Below, piece by piece: positions 1 through 8,375 of a stretch of DNA of 64,000 nt; the stretch's first letter is position 1, and the number at the start of each line of letters is the position of its first letter. The notes below the pieces were generated by a model that did not search any database, was not told where the DNA came from, and saw nothing but the letters and a program-made list of their open reading frames with translations. The position numbers and the translations under genes are program-made. Location of the stretch: positions 558,001 through 622,000 of the forward strand of contig NZ_JAYKPK010000001.1 in assembly GCF_035117555.1 (NCBI RefSeq), read 5' to 3'. The DNA is from Yoonia sp035117555 (GTDB lineage: Bacteria; Pseudomonadota; Alphaproteobacteria; Rhodobacterales; Rhodobacteraceae).

Positions 1-1
1 G

Positions 2-2068
2 ATGTTCGGCCTGCTGATCACCGGGATCGGCGCGCTGGTCATGCTCTATTCCGCCAAATATCTTGCCGGGCATCCGCAACAGGCGCGGTTTTCGCTGTAT
101 CTGACCAGTTTCATGCTGGCGATGCTGGGTGTCGTTTTGGCGGATAACCTGTTGGCTTTGTTCGTTTTCTGGGAATTGACGACGATCACATCCTATCTGT
201 TGATCGGCTTTAACCATGACAGCGCGAAATCGCGGCGGTCTGCCTTGCAGGCGCTACTGGTCACCGGCACCGGCGGTCTGGCATTGCTGGCGGGGATCGT
301 GCTGATCGGCAATGTCGCGGGCACATTCGAGCTGTCGGAAATCCGCGCCATGCCGGGTGTGCTGACGCAGAGCGTGTTTTACCTGCCGATCCTGATTCTG
401 GTGCTGTTGGCGGCATTCACGAAATCGGCGCAGATGCCGTTCCATTTCTGGTTGCCCAATGCGATGGCGGCCCCGACCCCGGTCAGCGCCTATCTGCATT
501 CGGCGACGATGGTGAAGGCGGGGATTTACCTGATGGCCCGCACGCATCCGTCGCTGGCGGGGACGGATGTCTGGCTCTGGACGCTGACGATTGCGGGTGC
601 GGCGACGATGGTCTTTGCCTCGGTCATGGCGTTGCGGCAGACCGATCTGAAACAGGCACTGGCCTATACGACATTGATGGCGCTTGGCGCGCTGACGCTG
701 CTGCTGGCCAATTCGTCGGGCTATGCGATCACGGCGGCGGTGGTGTTCCTGCTGATGCATTCCTTTTACAAGGCGGCGCTGTTTCTTGTCGTCGGCATTC
801 TGGATCACCAGACCGGCACGCGGGAAACGACGAAGCTTTACGGCCTTGGCCGCGCCATGCCGGTGACCGCCTTTGCCGCTGTTCTGGCGGGGCTGTCGAT
901 GGCAGGTCTGCCACCGTTTCTGGGCTTTATCGCCAAGGAATTATCCTATGCGGGCGGGGTCGAGGCGGCGTCATCCCCTTGGCTTGTCGCCGGGGCCTTC
1001 CTGATCGCCAATGCGCTGATGTTCGCGATTGCGGCCATCGTCGGCTATCGGCCTTTCTTCAGCAAGGCCGGCAAAAAGCTGGAAAATGTGACCGAGGCGA
1101 AATGGCCGATGCTGGCCGGACCGCTGGTGCTGGCCATGTTGGGTGCTTTTTTTGGGATCTTCCCCTATTGGTTGCAGAATAGTCTGATCCACCCGACCGT
1201 TGCATCGATCCTTGGCAGTACGGTGGATGCGAAAGATCTGCATCTTTGGGCCGGGTTCAACCTGCCTTTGGTGCTGAGCCTTGCGACCTTTGCCCTTGGC
1301 TTTGTGCTTTATGCGTTCAGCACGCCGTTGCGTGCGATGTTGATCCGGATCATCGACAATGGCCCGAACTTTGACCGTGGCTGGGATAAATTGCTGGCCG
1401 CTGTACTGGCCTTTGCCAAATGGCAGACGCGGGTGATCCAGACCGGGCAGCTGCGGTTCTATATCATGGCGACCTTTATCACAGCACTTGTCGCCATGGC
1501 AGGGACGATGGCGATCAAACAGGCGCTGGTTCTGCCCATCGTCTGGACCCCGGTCAGTCTGACCGATGGGATGGTCTTTGGGCTGGTGATCACCGGCACG
1601 GGCCTTGCGATCTGGACCCAGTCACGCATCACCGCCATTGCCGGGCTCGGCGTGGTGGGGATCGGGATCGCGATGATCTTTATCCTGTATTCCGCGCCGG
1701 ATGTGGCGATCACGCAATTGCTGGTCGAAACGCTGATCGTGGTGCTGTTCGCGGTTGCTGCATTGCGCCTGCCCAGCCTTGGGTCGGAACCGTTGAGCAA
1801 GCGCTGGCTGGATGCGGCTGTCGCGATTGGTCTGGGTGTGACCGTCACGCTGATCATGCTGATGGTCACCGCAGGCCCGATTGACCGCAGCTTGTCCGAT
1901 TTCTTTGAGGCGGCCAGCTATCCGGATGCGTTCGGCCAGAACATCGTCAATGTCATCCTCGTCGATTTCCGCGCGCTGGATACATTTGGTGAAGTTGCGG
2001 TCGTGCTGGTCGCTGCGATTGGCGTCTTTGCGCTGCTGCGCAGCAAACCCGAGAAGGACGAGGCATGA
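2..2068 (+). CDS. mrpA: Mrp antiporter subunit A, 5' partial
   Basis: Large membrane subunit of the multisubunit Na+(K+)/H+ antiporter (Mrp/Mnh/Pha), related to NADH dehydrogenase subunit 5. The reading frame is open from the window edge and the visible 688 residues begin inside a transmembrane helix, so roughly the first 70-100 residues lie upstream. Seen: many hydrophobic helices, the conserved proton-channel region around KSAQMPFHFWLPNAMAAPTPVSAYLHSATMV (positions about 430-520), and the C-terminal MrpA extension ending LLRSKPEKDEA. The stop overlaps mrpB (ATGA). Order and overlaps with six further mrp genes make the assignment safe. It acts in the cytoplasmic membrane in pH and sodium homeostasis. 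Confidence 0.95.
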   Translation: MFGLLITGIGALVMLYSAKYLAGHPQQARFSLYLTSFMLAMLGVVLADNLLALFVFWELTTITSYLLIGFNHDSAKSRRSALQALLVTGTGGLALLAGIVLIGNVAGTFELSEIRAMPGVLTQSVFYLPILILVLLAAFTKSAQMPFHFWLPNAMAAPTPVSAYLHSATMVKAGIYLMARTHPSLAGTDVWLWTLTIAGAATMVFASVMALRQTDLKQALAYTTLMALGALTLLLANSSGYAITAAVVFLLMHSFYKAALFLVVGILDHQTGTRETTKLYGLGRAMPVTAFAAVLAGLSMAGLPPFLGFIAKELSYAGGVEAASSPWLVAGAFLIANALMFAIAAIVGYRPFFSKAGKKLENVTEAKWPMLAGPLVLAMLGAFFGIFPYWLQNSLIHPTVASILGSTVDAKDLHLWAGFNLPLVLSLATFALGFVLYAFSTPLRAMLIRIIDNGPNFDRGWDKLLAAVLAFAKWQTRVIQTGQLRFYIMATFITALVAMAGTMAIKQALVLPIVWTPVSLTDGMVFGLVITGTGLAIWTQSRITAIAGLGVVGIGIAMIFILYSAPDVAITQLLVETLIVVLFAVAALRLPSLGSEPLSKRWLDAAVAIGLGVTVTLIMLMVTAGPIDRSLSDFFEAASYPDAFGQNIVNVILVDFRALDTFGEVAVVLVAAIGVFALLRSKPEKDEA

Positions 2069-2484
2069 AATCTATCATTCTGATCGCCGGGTCGCGGTTG
2101 CTTGTGGCCCTGCTGACGGTGTTTTCCGTCTATATGCTGCTGCGCGGGCATAATGAGCCGGGTGGCGGATTTATCGGCGGGCTGCTGGCGGCTGTCGGTT
2201 TCGTGATTTTCGCCATCGCCTGCGGAACCGAGGATGCGCGCAAGGCGCTGCGGTTCCGCCCGGCCAGCATCGCCGCTGTCGGGCTTGGCATGGCGCTGTT
2301 TGCCGGGCTGATGGCCGCGATCTGGTCAGATGCGTTTTTCACCGGGCAATGGTTGTTCATCAACGCCACGCCAGAGGATAAGGGTATCCCGCTGTCATCG
2401 GTGCTGATCTTTGATATCGGCGTCTATCTTGTCGTGCTTGGCTCTGTCCTGACGATTGTTTTTGCCTTGGAAGAGGAGGTCTGA
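2065..2484 (+). CDS. mrpB: Mrp antiporter subunit B
   Basis: A 139-residue integral membrane subunit of the Mrp Na+/H+ antiporter. Typical MrpB sequence is visible: an N-terminal helix, then the glycine-rich GHNEPGGGFIGGLL motif near residues 30-43, and three to four helices in all. The length is usual for stand-alone MrpB. It starts inside the mrpA stop (ATGA) and ends directly on the mrpC start, so translation is coupled. Confidence 0.95.
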   Translation: MKSIILIAGSRLLVALLTVFSVYMLLRGHNEPGGGFIGGLLAAVGFVIFAIACGTEDARKALRFRPASIAAVGLGMALFAGLMAAIWSDAFFTGQWLFINATPEDKGIPLSSVLIFDIGVYLVVLGSVLTIVFALEEEV

Positions 2485-2843
2485 TGGAACCGCTTTTGTC
2501 GATCCTGATCGGTGTTCTGGTGGCGGCTTCCGTCTATCTGATGCTGGCGCGCAACCTGATGCGGTTCCTGTTCGGTCTGATTCTGTTGTCCAACGCGGCC
2601 AATCTCGCGATTTTCGCCTCTGGTCGGATGACAGCCGGTGGGCCGCCGCTGGTGCCTGATGGATTCGATACGCCGGTCGGCACCGTCGCCAATGCGCTGC
2701 CGCAGGCGCTGGTCCTGACGGCGATCGTGATCGGCTTTGGTTTGTTTGCCTTCGCATTGATTTTGGCTGTGCGCGCTTATCGCAGCCTTGGCACTTTGAA
2801 TACCGACGAAATGCGCGTCGCTGAACCGAAAGAACAGGGATGA
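2484..2843 (+). CDS. mrpC: Mrp antiporter subunit C
   Basis: A 119-residue membrane protein of the NuoK/MrpC family: three predicted helices, with the conserved NLMRFLFGLILLSNAANL stretch in helix two and an ALPQALVLTAIVIGF stretch in helix three. Both are hallmark NuoK-like segments. It is part of the Mrp Na+/H+ antiporter complex. Its start shares a base with the mrpB stop, and it overlaps mrpD by four bases. Confidence 0.95.
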   Translation: MEPLLSILIGVLVAASVYLMLARNLMRFLFGLILLSNAANLAIFASGRMTAGGPPLVPDGFDTPVGTVANALPQALVLTAIVIGFGLFAFALILAVRAYRSLGTLNTDEMRVAEPKEQG

Positions 2844-4396
2844 GCTGGTATCTATCGCTTCCTTTGATCCTGCCATTTGCGACAGCGGTCATCGCTTTCC
2901 TTTTGCGCGACCGTGCCATTGGTGCCTGGGTTTCCGTTGCCGGATCGGCGCTGGGGCTGGTTGCCGCAGGCGTATTGATGGCACTTGTGTTGGATCAGGG
3001 TATTGTCGCAGGACAAATGGGCAATTGGCCTGCCCCTTTCGGGATCACATTGGTGGCCGATCTTTTGTCGGCGGTCATGGTGCTGATCACGGCGATCACG
3101 GCATTGGCGGTGGCGATCTATGCGCTGTCGGATGTGGATATGCGGCATGGGCGGCTGGGCTATCACGCTTTGTTCCAGATCCTGATCGCTGGCGTGACCG
3201 GTGCTTTCCTGACGGGCGATCTGTTCAACATGTATGTCTGGTTCGAGGTGATGCTGATCGCCTCTTTCGGGTTGCTGATCATCAATGGCGGCAAGGAACA
3301 GATCGACGCTGGCGTGAAATATGTCGCGCTGAACCTTATTTCCACGATCCTGTTTCTGACCGGGATCGGGCTGCTGTATGGCCTGACCGGCACGTTGAAC
3401 TTTGCCGATCTGGCCCTGAAGGTGGAAGAGGTCGAAAATCAGGCATTGCTGACCGTCATCTCGATGATGTTCATGGTGGCCTTTGGGGTCAAGGCGGCGG
3501 CATTTCCGGTGTTTTTCTGGCTGCCTGCCGCATATCACACGCCCAGCTTTTCCGTCTCTGCCGTTTTTGCGGGCCTGCTGACCAAGGTCGGGGTTTACGC
3601 GCTGATGCGGGTGTTCACTTTGGTCTTTGACCATGACATCGGCTATACCCATACGATCCTTTTGTGGGTCGCTTGTTTCACCATGGTGACAGGCGTGTTG
3701 GGCGCAGCGGCGCAGTCGGATTTCCGCAAGATCCTGTCGTTCCATATCATCAGCCAGATCGGCTATATGATCCTGGGTCTGGCGATCTATACGCCTTTGG
3801 CGCTGGTCGGCGCGGTGTTCTATCTGGTTCACCATATCATCGTGAAGGCGAACCTGTTCCTGATCGCGGGCATCAGCCAAAGGCTGACCGGCGGGTCCGA
3901 TGTCTACAAGATCGGGGGGCTTTATAAATCCAGCCCGTTTCTTGCGGCCCTCTTTCTGATCCCGGCGTTTTCGCTGGCGGGTTTCCCGCCGTTGTCAGGG
4001 TTCTGGGCGAAATATATCATCGTGAAAGCGTCACTCGACCAAGGTTTGTGGATCGTCGCCTTTCTTGCCTTGGCGGTGGGTCTGATGACGATCTATTCAA
4101 TGACCAAGATCTGGGCAGAGGCCTTCTGGAAACCGCATCCTGACGGGATCGAGCCGAAACTTTCCACCCTGCCCGGCCGCAGCGCGCTGCTGATCCCGGT
4201 GATCTTTCTGGCGGTGTTGACCATGGTCATCGGGTTGATGCCAGATCCATTCGTGACATTCGCTGAACGGGCGGCGGAGCAATTGCTGGATTCGACGGCC
4301 TATATCACCACCGTGCTGGGCGAAGATGCGATGCCAGCCGCCCTGCCCGATACGGGTGATGTTCCGGCGACCGAAAATCCGGAGGTAGAACAATGA
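2840..4396 (+). CDS. mrpD: Mrp antiporter subunit D
   Basis: A 518-residue NuoL/M/N-type subunit, the second proton-translocating core protein of Mrp. About fourteen hydrophobic helices are visible. The central proton antiporter domain contains FEVMLIASFGLL and the lysine-bearing segment VKAAAFPVFFWLPAAYHTPSFSVSA split over residues about 215-245. The C-terminal tail is short and acidic (after about residue 490). Length is normal for MrpD. It overlaps mrpC and mrpE by ATGA, so all subunits are probably co-translated. Confidence 0.95.
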   Translation: MSWYLSLPLILPFATAVIAFLLRDRAIGAWVSVAGSALGLVAAGVLMALVLDQGIVAGQMGNWPAPFGITLVADLLSAVMVLITAITALAVAIYALSDVDMRHGRLGYHALFQILIAGVTGAFLTGDLFNMYVWFEVMLIASFGLLIINGGKEQIDAGVKYVALNLISTILFLTGIGLLYGLTGTLNFADLALKVEEVENQALLTVISMMFMVAFGVKAAAFPVFFWLPAAYHTPSFSVSAVFAGLLTKVGVYALMRVFTLVFDHDIGYTHTILLWVACFTMVTGVLGAAAQSDFRKILSFHIISQIGYMILGLAIYTPLALVGAVFYLVHHIIVKANLFLIAGISQRLTGGSDVYKIGGLYKSSPFLAALFLIPAFSLAGFPPLSGFWAKYIIVKASLDQGLWIVAFLALAVGLMTIYSMTKIWAEAFWKPHPDGIEPKLSTLPGRSALLIPVIFLAVLTMVIGLMPDPFVTFAERAAEQLLDSTAYITTVLGEDAMPAALPDTGDVPATENPEVEQ

Positions 4397-4872
4397 ATAT
4401 GTTTATCCTCAACATCGCGCTGGCGATCATCTGGGCCGCCTTGTGGGGCAGCCCGACCTTGCTGATGCTGGGCGCGGGCTATGTGCTGGGTTTTTTCACG
4501 CTTTGGTTCGCGTCGCCTGTGTTCGGCCTGAAAGGCAGCTATTTCCTGCGATCCTGGCGGGTTGTGCGGCTGATCCTGTACTTCATCTATGAATTGATCA
4601 TGTCGAGCCTGCGCGTCGCTTATGACGTGCTGACACCGGACGATTACAGCAACCCCGCCATTCTGGAAATGCCGCTGGATGTGAAAACCGATTTTCAGAT
4701 CCTGCTGATCACGAATCTGATTTCGCTGACACCGGGGACCTTGAGCCTTGACGTGTCGCCCGACCGCAAGACCCTGACATTCCATGCCATGTATGCCGAC
4801 GATCCAGAGGCGCTGATCGCGGATACGAAAAACGGCATGGAACGATTGGTCAGAGAGGTATTTGAAGAATGA
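4393..4872 (+). CDS. mrpE: Mrp antiporter subunit E
   Basis: A 159-residue MrpE: two N-terminal membrane helices followed by a soluble domain with the family motif LLITNLISLTPGTLSLDV around residues 103-120. The length fits MrpE/PhaE. It overlaps mrpD (ATGA) and mrpF (ATGA). It is a peripheral/accessory subunit needed for assembly or activity of the antiporter in known systems. Confidence 0.95.
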   Translation: MNMFILNIALAIIWAALWGSPTLLMLGAGYVLGFFTLWFASPVFGLKGSYFLRSWRVVRLILYFIYELIMSSLRVAYDVLTPDDYSNPAILEMPLDVKTDFQILLITNLISLTPGTLSLDVSPDRKTLTFHAMYADDPEALIADTKNGMERLVREVFEE

Positions 4873-5171
4873 CTGCCACCGGTTTTCTGGATATCGCGAC
4901 CTATATCTCGGTCGCTTTGATTGCCTTGTCGCTGGCGATTGCCTTTGTGCGGCTGGTGCTTGGCCCGACGCTGGCGGATCGGGTTGTGGCGCTCGATATG
5001 ATGACCACCCTGATCATCGCCTTTTGCGGCATCGTCGCAGTGCTGACGGCGGTCGCCGCCTTTCTGGATGTGGCGATTGTGATGGCGCTGGTCGGCTTTC
5101 TGGCGACGGTTGCGCTCGCGCGCTATGCCGAACGCCGCGACCCCGAAAACAAGGCGCATGCAGATGATTGA
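4869..5171 (+). CDS. mrpF: Mrp antiporter subunit F
   Basis: A 100-residue small membrane subunit with three helices and the MrpF signature GPTLADRVVALDMMT near residues 33-47. It begins at the ATG overlapping the mrpE stop and its TGA overlaps the mrpG start (8-base overlap). It is part of the Mrp complex. Confidence 0.95.
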   Translation: MTATGFLDIATYISVALIALSLAIAFVRLVLGPTLADRVVALDMMTTLIIAFCGIVAVLTAVAAFLDVAIVMALVGFLATVALARYAERRDPENKAHADD

Positions 5172-5460
5172 GATTATCGTCGGATTATTCCTGCTGATCG
5201 GCAGCTTTTTCGCGCTGGTCGCGGCCATCGGGATCTACCGGCTGCCGGATGTGCTGATGCGGATGCATGCCTCGACCAAAGCGGGGACTTTGGGCAGTAG
5301 TCTGATCCTTGTGGGCTGTGCGTTTTATTTCACCGATGCGGCGATCACCACACGCGTGATCGCCACGATTGTGTTTCTGATGCTTACAGCACCGATTGCC
5401 GCCCATATGTTGGGACGCGCCGCGGCACGCGGATATAAGCCGCATCGCAAAAACAGATAG
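5164..5460 (+). CDS. mrpG: Mrp antiporter subunit G
   Basis: A 98-residue final subunit of the Mrp complex. The start chosen is the ATG at 5164 (MIEIIVG), since upstream in-frame residues are only the shadow of mrpF. It has three helices and the MrpG signature YRLPDVLMRMHASTKAGTLG at residues about 23-42, ending in a basic tail. It closes the mrp operon. No hairpin terminator is obvious just after it, and a small convergent gene follows 4 bases later. Confidence 0.93.
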   Translation: MIEIIVGLFLLIGSFFALVAAIGIYRLPDVLMRMHASTKAGTLGSSLILVGCAFYFTDAAITTRVIATIVFLMLTAPIAAHMLGRAAARGYKPHRKNR

Positions 5461-5463
5461 CCC

Positions 5464-5628
5464 TTAATGGTCAGGGGCGTCCTTGGCCAAGGTCGATTTA
5501 TTCTCATCGCGGTGCATCTTGGGATCGTGCAGCCGATCAAGGGTTTTCTTGCGGCTGACCATCGCCACGACGATGACGGCGAGAAACGTGAAGATCGACA
5601 AAGCGATCAGAAAAATACTGCTGTCCAT
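5464..5628 (-). CDS. Small membrane protein, 54 aa
   Basis: Short gene opposite the end of the mrp operon. It starts at ATG 5628 with AAGGA seven bases upstream and stops four bases from mrpG. The product has one transmembrane helix (residues about 5-24), then a positively charged, hydrophilic tail (SRKKTLDRLHD onward). This is an N-out or N-in single-span micro-protein by the positive-inside rule. I do not recognise the family. The good ribosome binding site and clean membrane/tail architecture support it being real. Confidence 0.55.
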   Translation of the reverse strand: MDSSIFLIALSIFTFLAVIVVAMVSRKKTLDRLHDPKMHRDENKSTLAKDAPDH

Positions 5629-5790
5629 AACAAATTCCTTTCGGGTTGTGGTGTCGGGACAACCGTTGACGGGCCAAAGCGTTCCCGGCCCCCAGATGTC
5701 CCATTACCGAGGGAACGAAATGCCTTGTTGCGGGTTTTATTATAAATGAAGCCACGCCAGCCAAGCTGGCCTATGAACGGAGGCCCAAAG

Positions 5791-6060
5791 ATGAGCCATT
5801 CAGAAAACAATGTTGATCGTCAGGTCAAGCGCCACAAAGGCCCGCTTTACGGGATGATCGCCGTCGTCGTCTTTGCCGCCGTACTGCTATTCTGGTGGTT
5901 GGGCACCGAAGTTGACGAGGCCCCCGGCATGGAAGGTGAGGCCGCCCCTGCGTCGCAGACCTCGCCGGATCAGACCACCGGCACAGACCCGATCATCGAT
6001 GGTGAGACAACGCCGGTCGAGACAACACCCGTTCCGGGTGACACTGTCGTCACTGAATAA
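5791..6060 (+). CDS. Small membrane-anchored acidic protein
   Basis: An 89-residue protein of unknown function. The ATG at 5791 was chosen because GGAGG lies eight to twelve bases upstream; a longer frame from 5746 has no such site. It has one membrane helix (about residues 22-40, ending in FWWLG), a basic cytoplasmic N-terminus, and a low-complexity tail rich in Thr, Pro, Asp and Glu that would lie in the periplasm. Similar small proteins are common and uncharacterised in Rhodobacterales. It is followed by a strong terminator. Confidence 0.7.
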   Translation: MSHSENNVDRQVKRHKGPLYGMIAVVVFAAVLLFWWLGTEVDEAPGMEGEAAPASQTSPDQTTGTDPIIDGETTPVETTPVPGDTVVTE

Positions 6061-6082
6061 TCAACACGATATAACGAAAAAA

Positions 6083-6105
6083 GGGGCGCGTTGATCGCGC
6101 CCCTT
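6083..6105. terminator. Intrinsic terminator (convergent genes)
   Basis: A perfect 8-bp GC-rich stem, GGGGCGCG / CGCGCCCC at 6083-6090 and 6096-6103 with loop TTGAT, is followed by T residues and preceded by an A run. It therefore works as a terminator on either strand, between the small membrane protein gene and the convergent phoX. Confidence 0.85.
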
Positions 6106-6124
6106 TCCTGTTCATGGCTGCGGA

Positions 6125-8167
6125 TCAGGACCCGACGACGCCGCCGTCATCCTTGGTGATCACGACAGTCGCGGACCGTGGCACGGTGCCATTGTAATCC
6201 GGGAAGCCAGAGCCGAAGTCACCAGCTGCAAATTGCTCGGGCGAGGCATTGGCGCCGGGGTGCTGGAAGTTCACGAACATCGTTCTGCCATCGGGCGTGG
6301 TCACGACACCGGTGGTTTCCTGACCCCATGGGCCGGTCAGAAAGCGCTTGATCTCGCCGGTGGCAGGATCGGCGCAAAGCATGCCGTTCATGCCCAGTTC
6401 GGCGTTTGGTCCGGTATGATCGGGGCCGACATCGCCCATATCGGTCTGGATCCACAGGCGGGAGTCGGCATCGCACCACAGCCCGTCCGGGCTGCCGAAG
6501 ATGCTGTCGTCATCCAGAGTGCCACCATCCGCCAAGGCAGAGCTGTTGGCAGGACCGGCGACCACGAACAGGTCCCAATCGAACGACATCTTTGTGTGAT
6601 CGTCGTTGTCGTAGTTCCAGCGAATGATTTGGCCATAGTTGTTTTCGGCACGTGGGTTGGCGGCGTCAACTTCTGCCTGGGTCCGGCGGGTGTTGTTGGT
6701 CAGCGCGAAATAGACAGTGCCGGTGTTCGGATCGACAGCGCCCCATTCGGCGCGGTCCATCTTGGTCGCGCCGACAAAGTCAGCCGCCAGACGGGTGTTG
6801 ACCAGAATATCGGCCAGATCGGCAAAGCCGTTTTCCGGTGTCAGCCCGTTGCGGCCAGCCGCCAGTGCCAGCCATTCGCCGGAGCCATCATCGTTGAACT
6901 TGGCGACATAGAGCGTGCCTGTGTCAAGGATCGCACCATCGGTTTCGCCTTCGACGAAGACGTCGTCAGAGACGAATTTGTAGATATATTCAAACCGTGC
7001 GTCATCGCCGGAATAGCAGACAACAGGCGCGCCGGCGACTGGGTTGGCGAAGACAACGCCTTCATGGGCGAAACGGCCCAGAGCGGTGCGTTTGATCGGT
7101 GTCGCCTCTGGGTCCATCGGGTCGATTTCGACCATCCAGCCAAAGGTGTTCGGCTCGTTGCGGTAATCTTCGGTTGCAGAGGCACCCTTGGCCGCAGCGT
7201 CGAAACGAACATATTCATCCGCGCCGGATTTCGCCATATGCCAGCCGTAACGACCGCCCAGAGGATCGTCAGACACGCCATAGCGGGCATGTTCGCGCGG
7301 CATGTCGGCATCGGTGTTCGAGAAATAGCCAGCCCAGTTTTCCTCGGCGGTCAGATAGGTGTTCCAAGGTGTCACACCATGGGCGCAGTTGTTGACTGTG
7401 CCGCGAGTCATTGTGCCATCGGGGCTGAATTTGGTCTGCACATGGGCAGACCCACGCACCGGGCCACCGATTTCGATCGGCGTAACGCCAGTCACCTTGC
7501 GGTTGCGCGGATCGGCGACAACAGCCCAGCTGCCATCGGCCTGTTTGCTGGTGCGGTAGATGCTGACGCCATGGGCGGCGACTTCCATCCGGACTTCGTC
7601 ATCGTCGCGCATGCCATCGGCATCATAGACGACATCGCTTTTGCCCATCGGTTGGCCTTTATAGCCTTCTTTCTCGGCATGCAGGAAGCGTGGTTCGATA
7701 TATTCGTGGTTCACCGCGATGATGCCATCCTCGGAGGACCCATCAATCGGGAAGAAATGGATACCGTCATGGCACTGGCCGATCTGGTGTTCCTGTTCGG
7801 CACCTGTGTTGGCACCGGCGCGGTAGGCAGGCATATCGCCGGAGATCGGCTCGCCTGTAGGCGCCAGGATGGAGAAGCTGTAGCCTTCGGGCAGCACGAC
7901 GCTATCGTCAAAGGACACGGGCACGGGGGTAAAGCCGATCAGGCTCGACGTCGTCTGCGCCAAGGCCGCCTTGCCGGTCAATGAGGCACCGATCAGGCCT
8001 GTGGTGATGGTCGCCAGACCACCCATCAGGAAGCCGCGGCGTTTCATGCGGGCGTCCATCACATCATAGAAAGTACGGTTCGCGGATGTGTTGCACTGCG
8101 GCTCATCGCCATGCTCAAAACCGGGTGCGTTGGTGTGATCGGGGAAATCTCGCTCGAAATCTTTCAT
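6125..8167 (-). CDS. phoX: PhoX-family alkaline phosphatase, Tat-exported
   Basis: A 680-residue periplasmic phosphatase of the PhoX (DUF839) family, a calcium- and iron-dependent phosphomonoesterase that releases phosphate from organic esters. The ATG at 8167 was chosen for its GGAGAG upstream; the frame stays open further but without a ribosome site. A twin-arginine signal (KRRGFLMGG, residues about 42-50, then a hydrophobic stretch ending AALAQ) follows the unusually long polar N-terminus typical of PhoX. Conserved blocks seen include AVNHEYIEPR, NNCAHGVTPWNTYLTAEEN and GSPDGLWCDADSRLWIQTD. The upstream Pho-box-like repeat at 8236-8253 suggests PhoB control under phosphate limitation. Confidence 0.92.
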   Translation of the reverse strand: MKDFERDFPDHTNAPGFEHGDEPQCNTSANRTFYDVMDARMKRRGFLMGGLATITTGLIGASLTGKAALAQTTSSLIGFTPVPVSFDDSVVLPEGYSFSILAPTGEPISGDMPAYRAGANTGAEQEHQIGQCHDGIHFFPIDGSSEDGIIAVNHEYIEPRFLHAEKEGYKGQPMGKSDVVYDADGMRDDDEVRMEVAAHGVSIYRTSKQADGSWAVVADPRNRKVTGVTPIEIGGPVRGSAHVQTKFSPDGTMTRGTVNNCAHGVTPWNTYLTAEENWAGYFSNTDADMPREHARYGVSDDPLGGRYGWHMAKSGADEYVRFDAAAKGASATEDYRNEPNTFGWMVEIDPMDPEATPIKRTALGRFAHEGVVFANPVAGAPVVCYSGDDARFEYIYKFVSDDVFVEGETDGAILDTGTLYVAKFNDDGSGEWLALAAGRNGLTPENGFADLADILVNTRLAADFVGATKMDRAEWGAVDPNTGTVYFALTNNTRRTQAEVDAANPRAENNYGQIIRWNYDNDDHTKMSFDWDLFVVAGPANSSALADGGTLDDDSIFGSPDGLWCDADSRLWIQTDMGDVGPDHTGPNAELGMNGMLCADPATGEIKRFLTGPWGQETTGVVTTPDGRTMFVNFQHPGANASPEQFAAGDFGSGFPDYNGTVPRSATVVITKDDGGVVGS

Positions 8168-8235
8168 TTCTGGCTCTCCATATTGGTCAGGGTCTCGGCC
8201 CGTGCGGGTCGATGCAGGCTGGGTAGCCCGGCCAG

Positions 8236-8253
8236 ATGACAGAAACATGACGC
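8236..8253 (-). promoter_or_regulatory. Pho box upstream of phoX
   Basis: On the minus strand the half-sites GCGTCAT and CTGTCAT lie in direct repeat separated by GTTT (11-bp period), against the PhoB consensus CTGTCAT-N4-CTGTCAT. Ten bases further downstream sits TACCCA, a position expected for the -10 element of a PhoB-activated promoter. The phoX start codon is about 70 bases away. The site was identified by eye. Confidence 0.75.
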
Positions 8254-8333
8254 GCCACCGCAGAATGTAGGTGATCGGCGACTTCAATTCCTGATTGTCG
8301 GCGGCTCTGCCCCTTTCTTGAAAGGGCGCAGCT

Positions 8334-8351
8334 CCGTCACAAAACCGTAAC
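8334..8351 (+). promoter_or_regulatory. Pho box upstream of ABC operon
   Basis: On the plus strand the half-sites CCGTCAC and CCGTAAC are in direct repeat separated by AAAA (11-bp period). Exactly ten bases downstream is TACGGG (8362-8367) in the -10 position, the same geometry as the phoX site. A transcript starting about seven bases later would begin almost at the ATG at 8376, so the first gene may be leaderless. Confidence 0.65.
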
Positions 8352-8375
8352 ATCGTGGCGCTACGGGATCATCTT

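Noticed and set aside
2..4. Treating the ATG at position 2 as the real start of mrpA
   Set aside because: The frame begins within a membrane helix and the visible part is shorter than full-length MrpA, so the gene most likely starts before the window.
6233..7984. A 583-residue open frame on the plus strand opposite phoX
   Set aside because: It mirrors phoX codons in the opposite strand, has no recognisable domains or ribosome site, and high-GC coding DNA often gives such long antisense frames.
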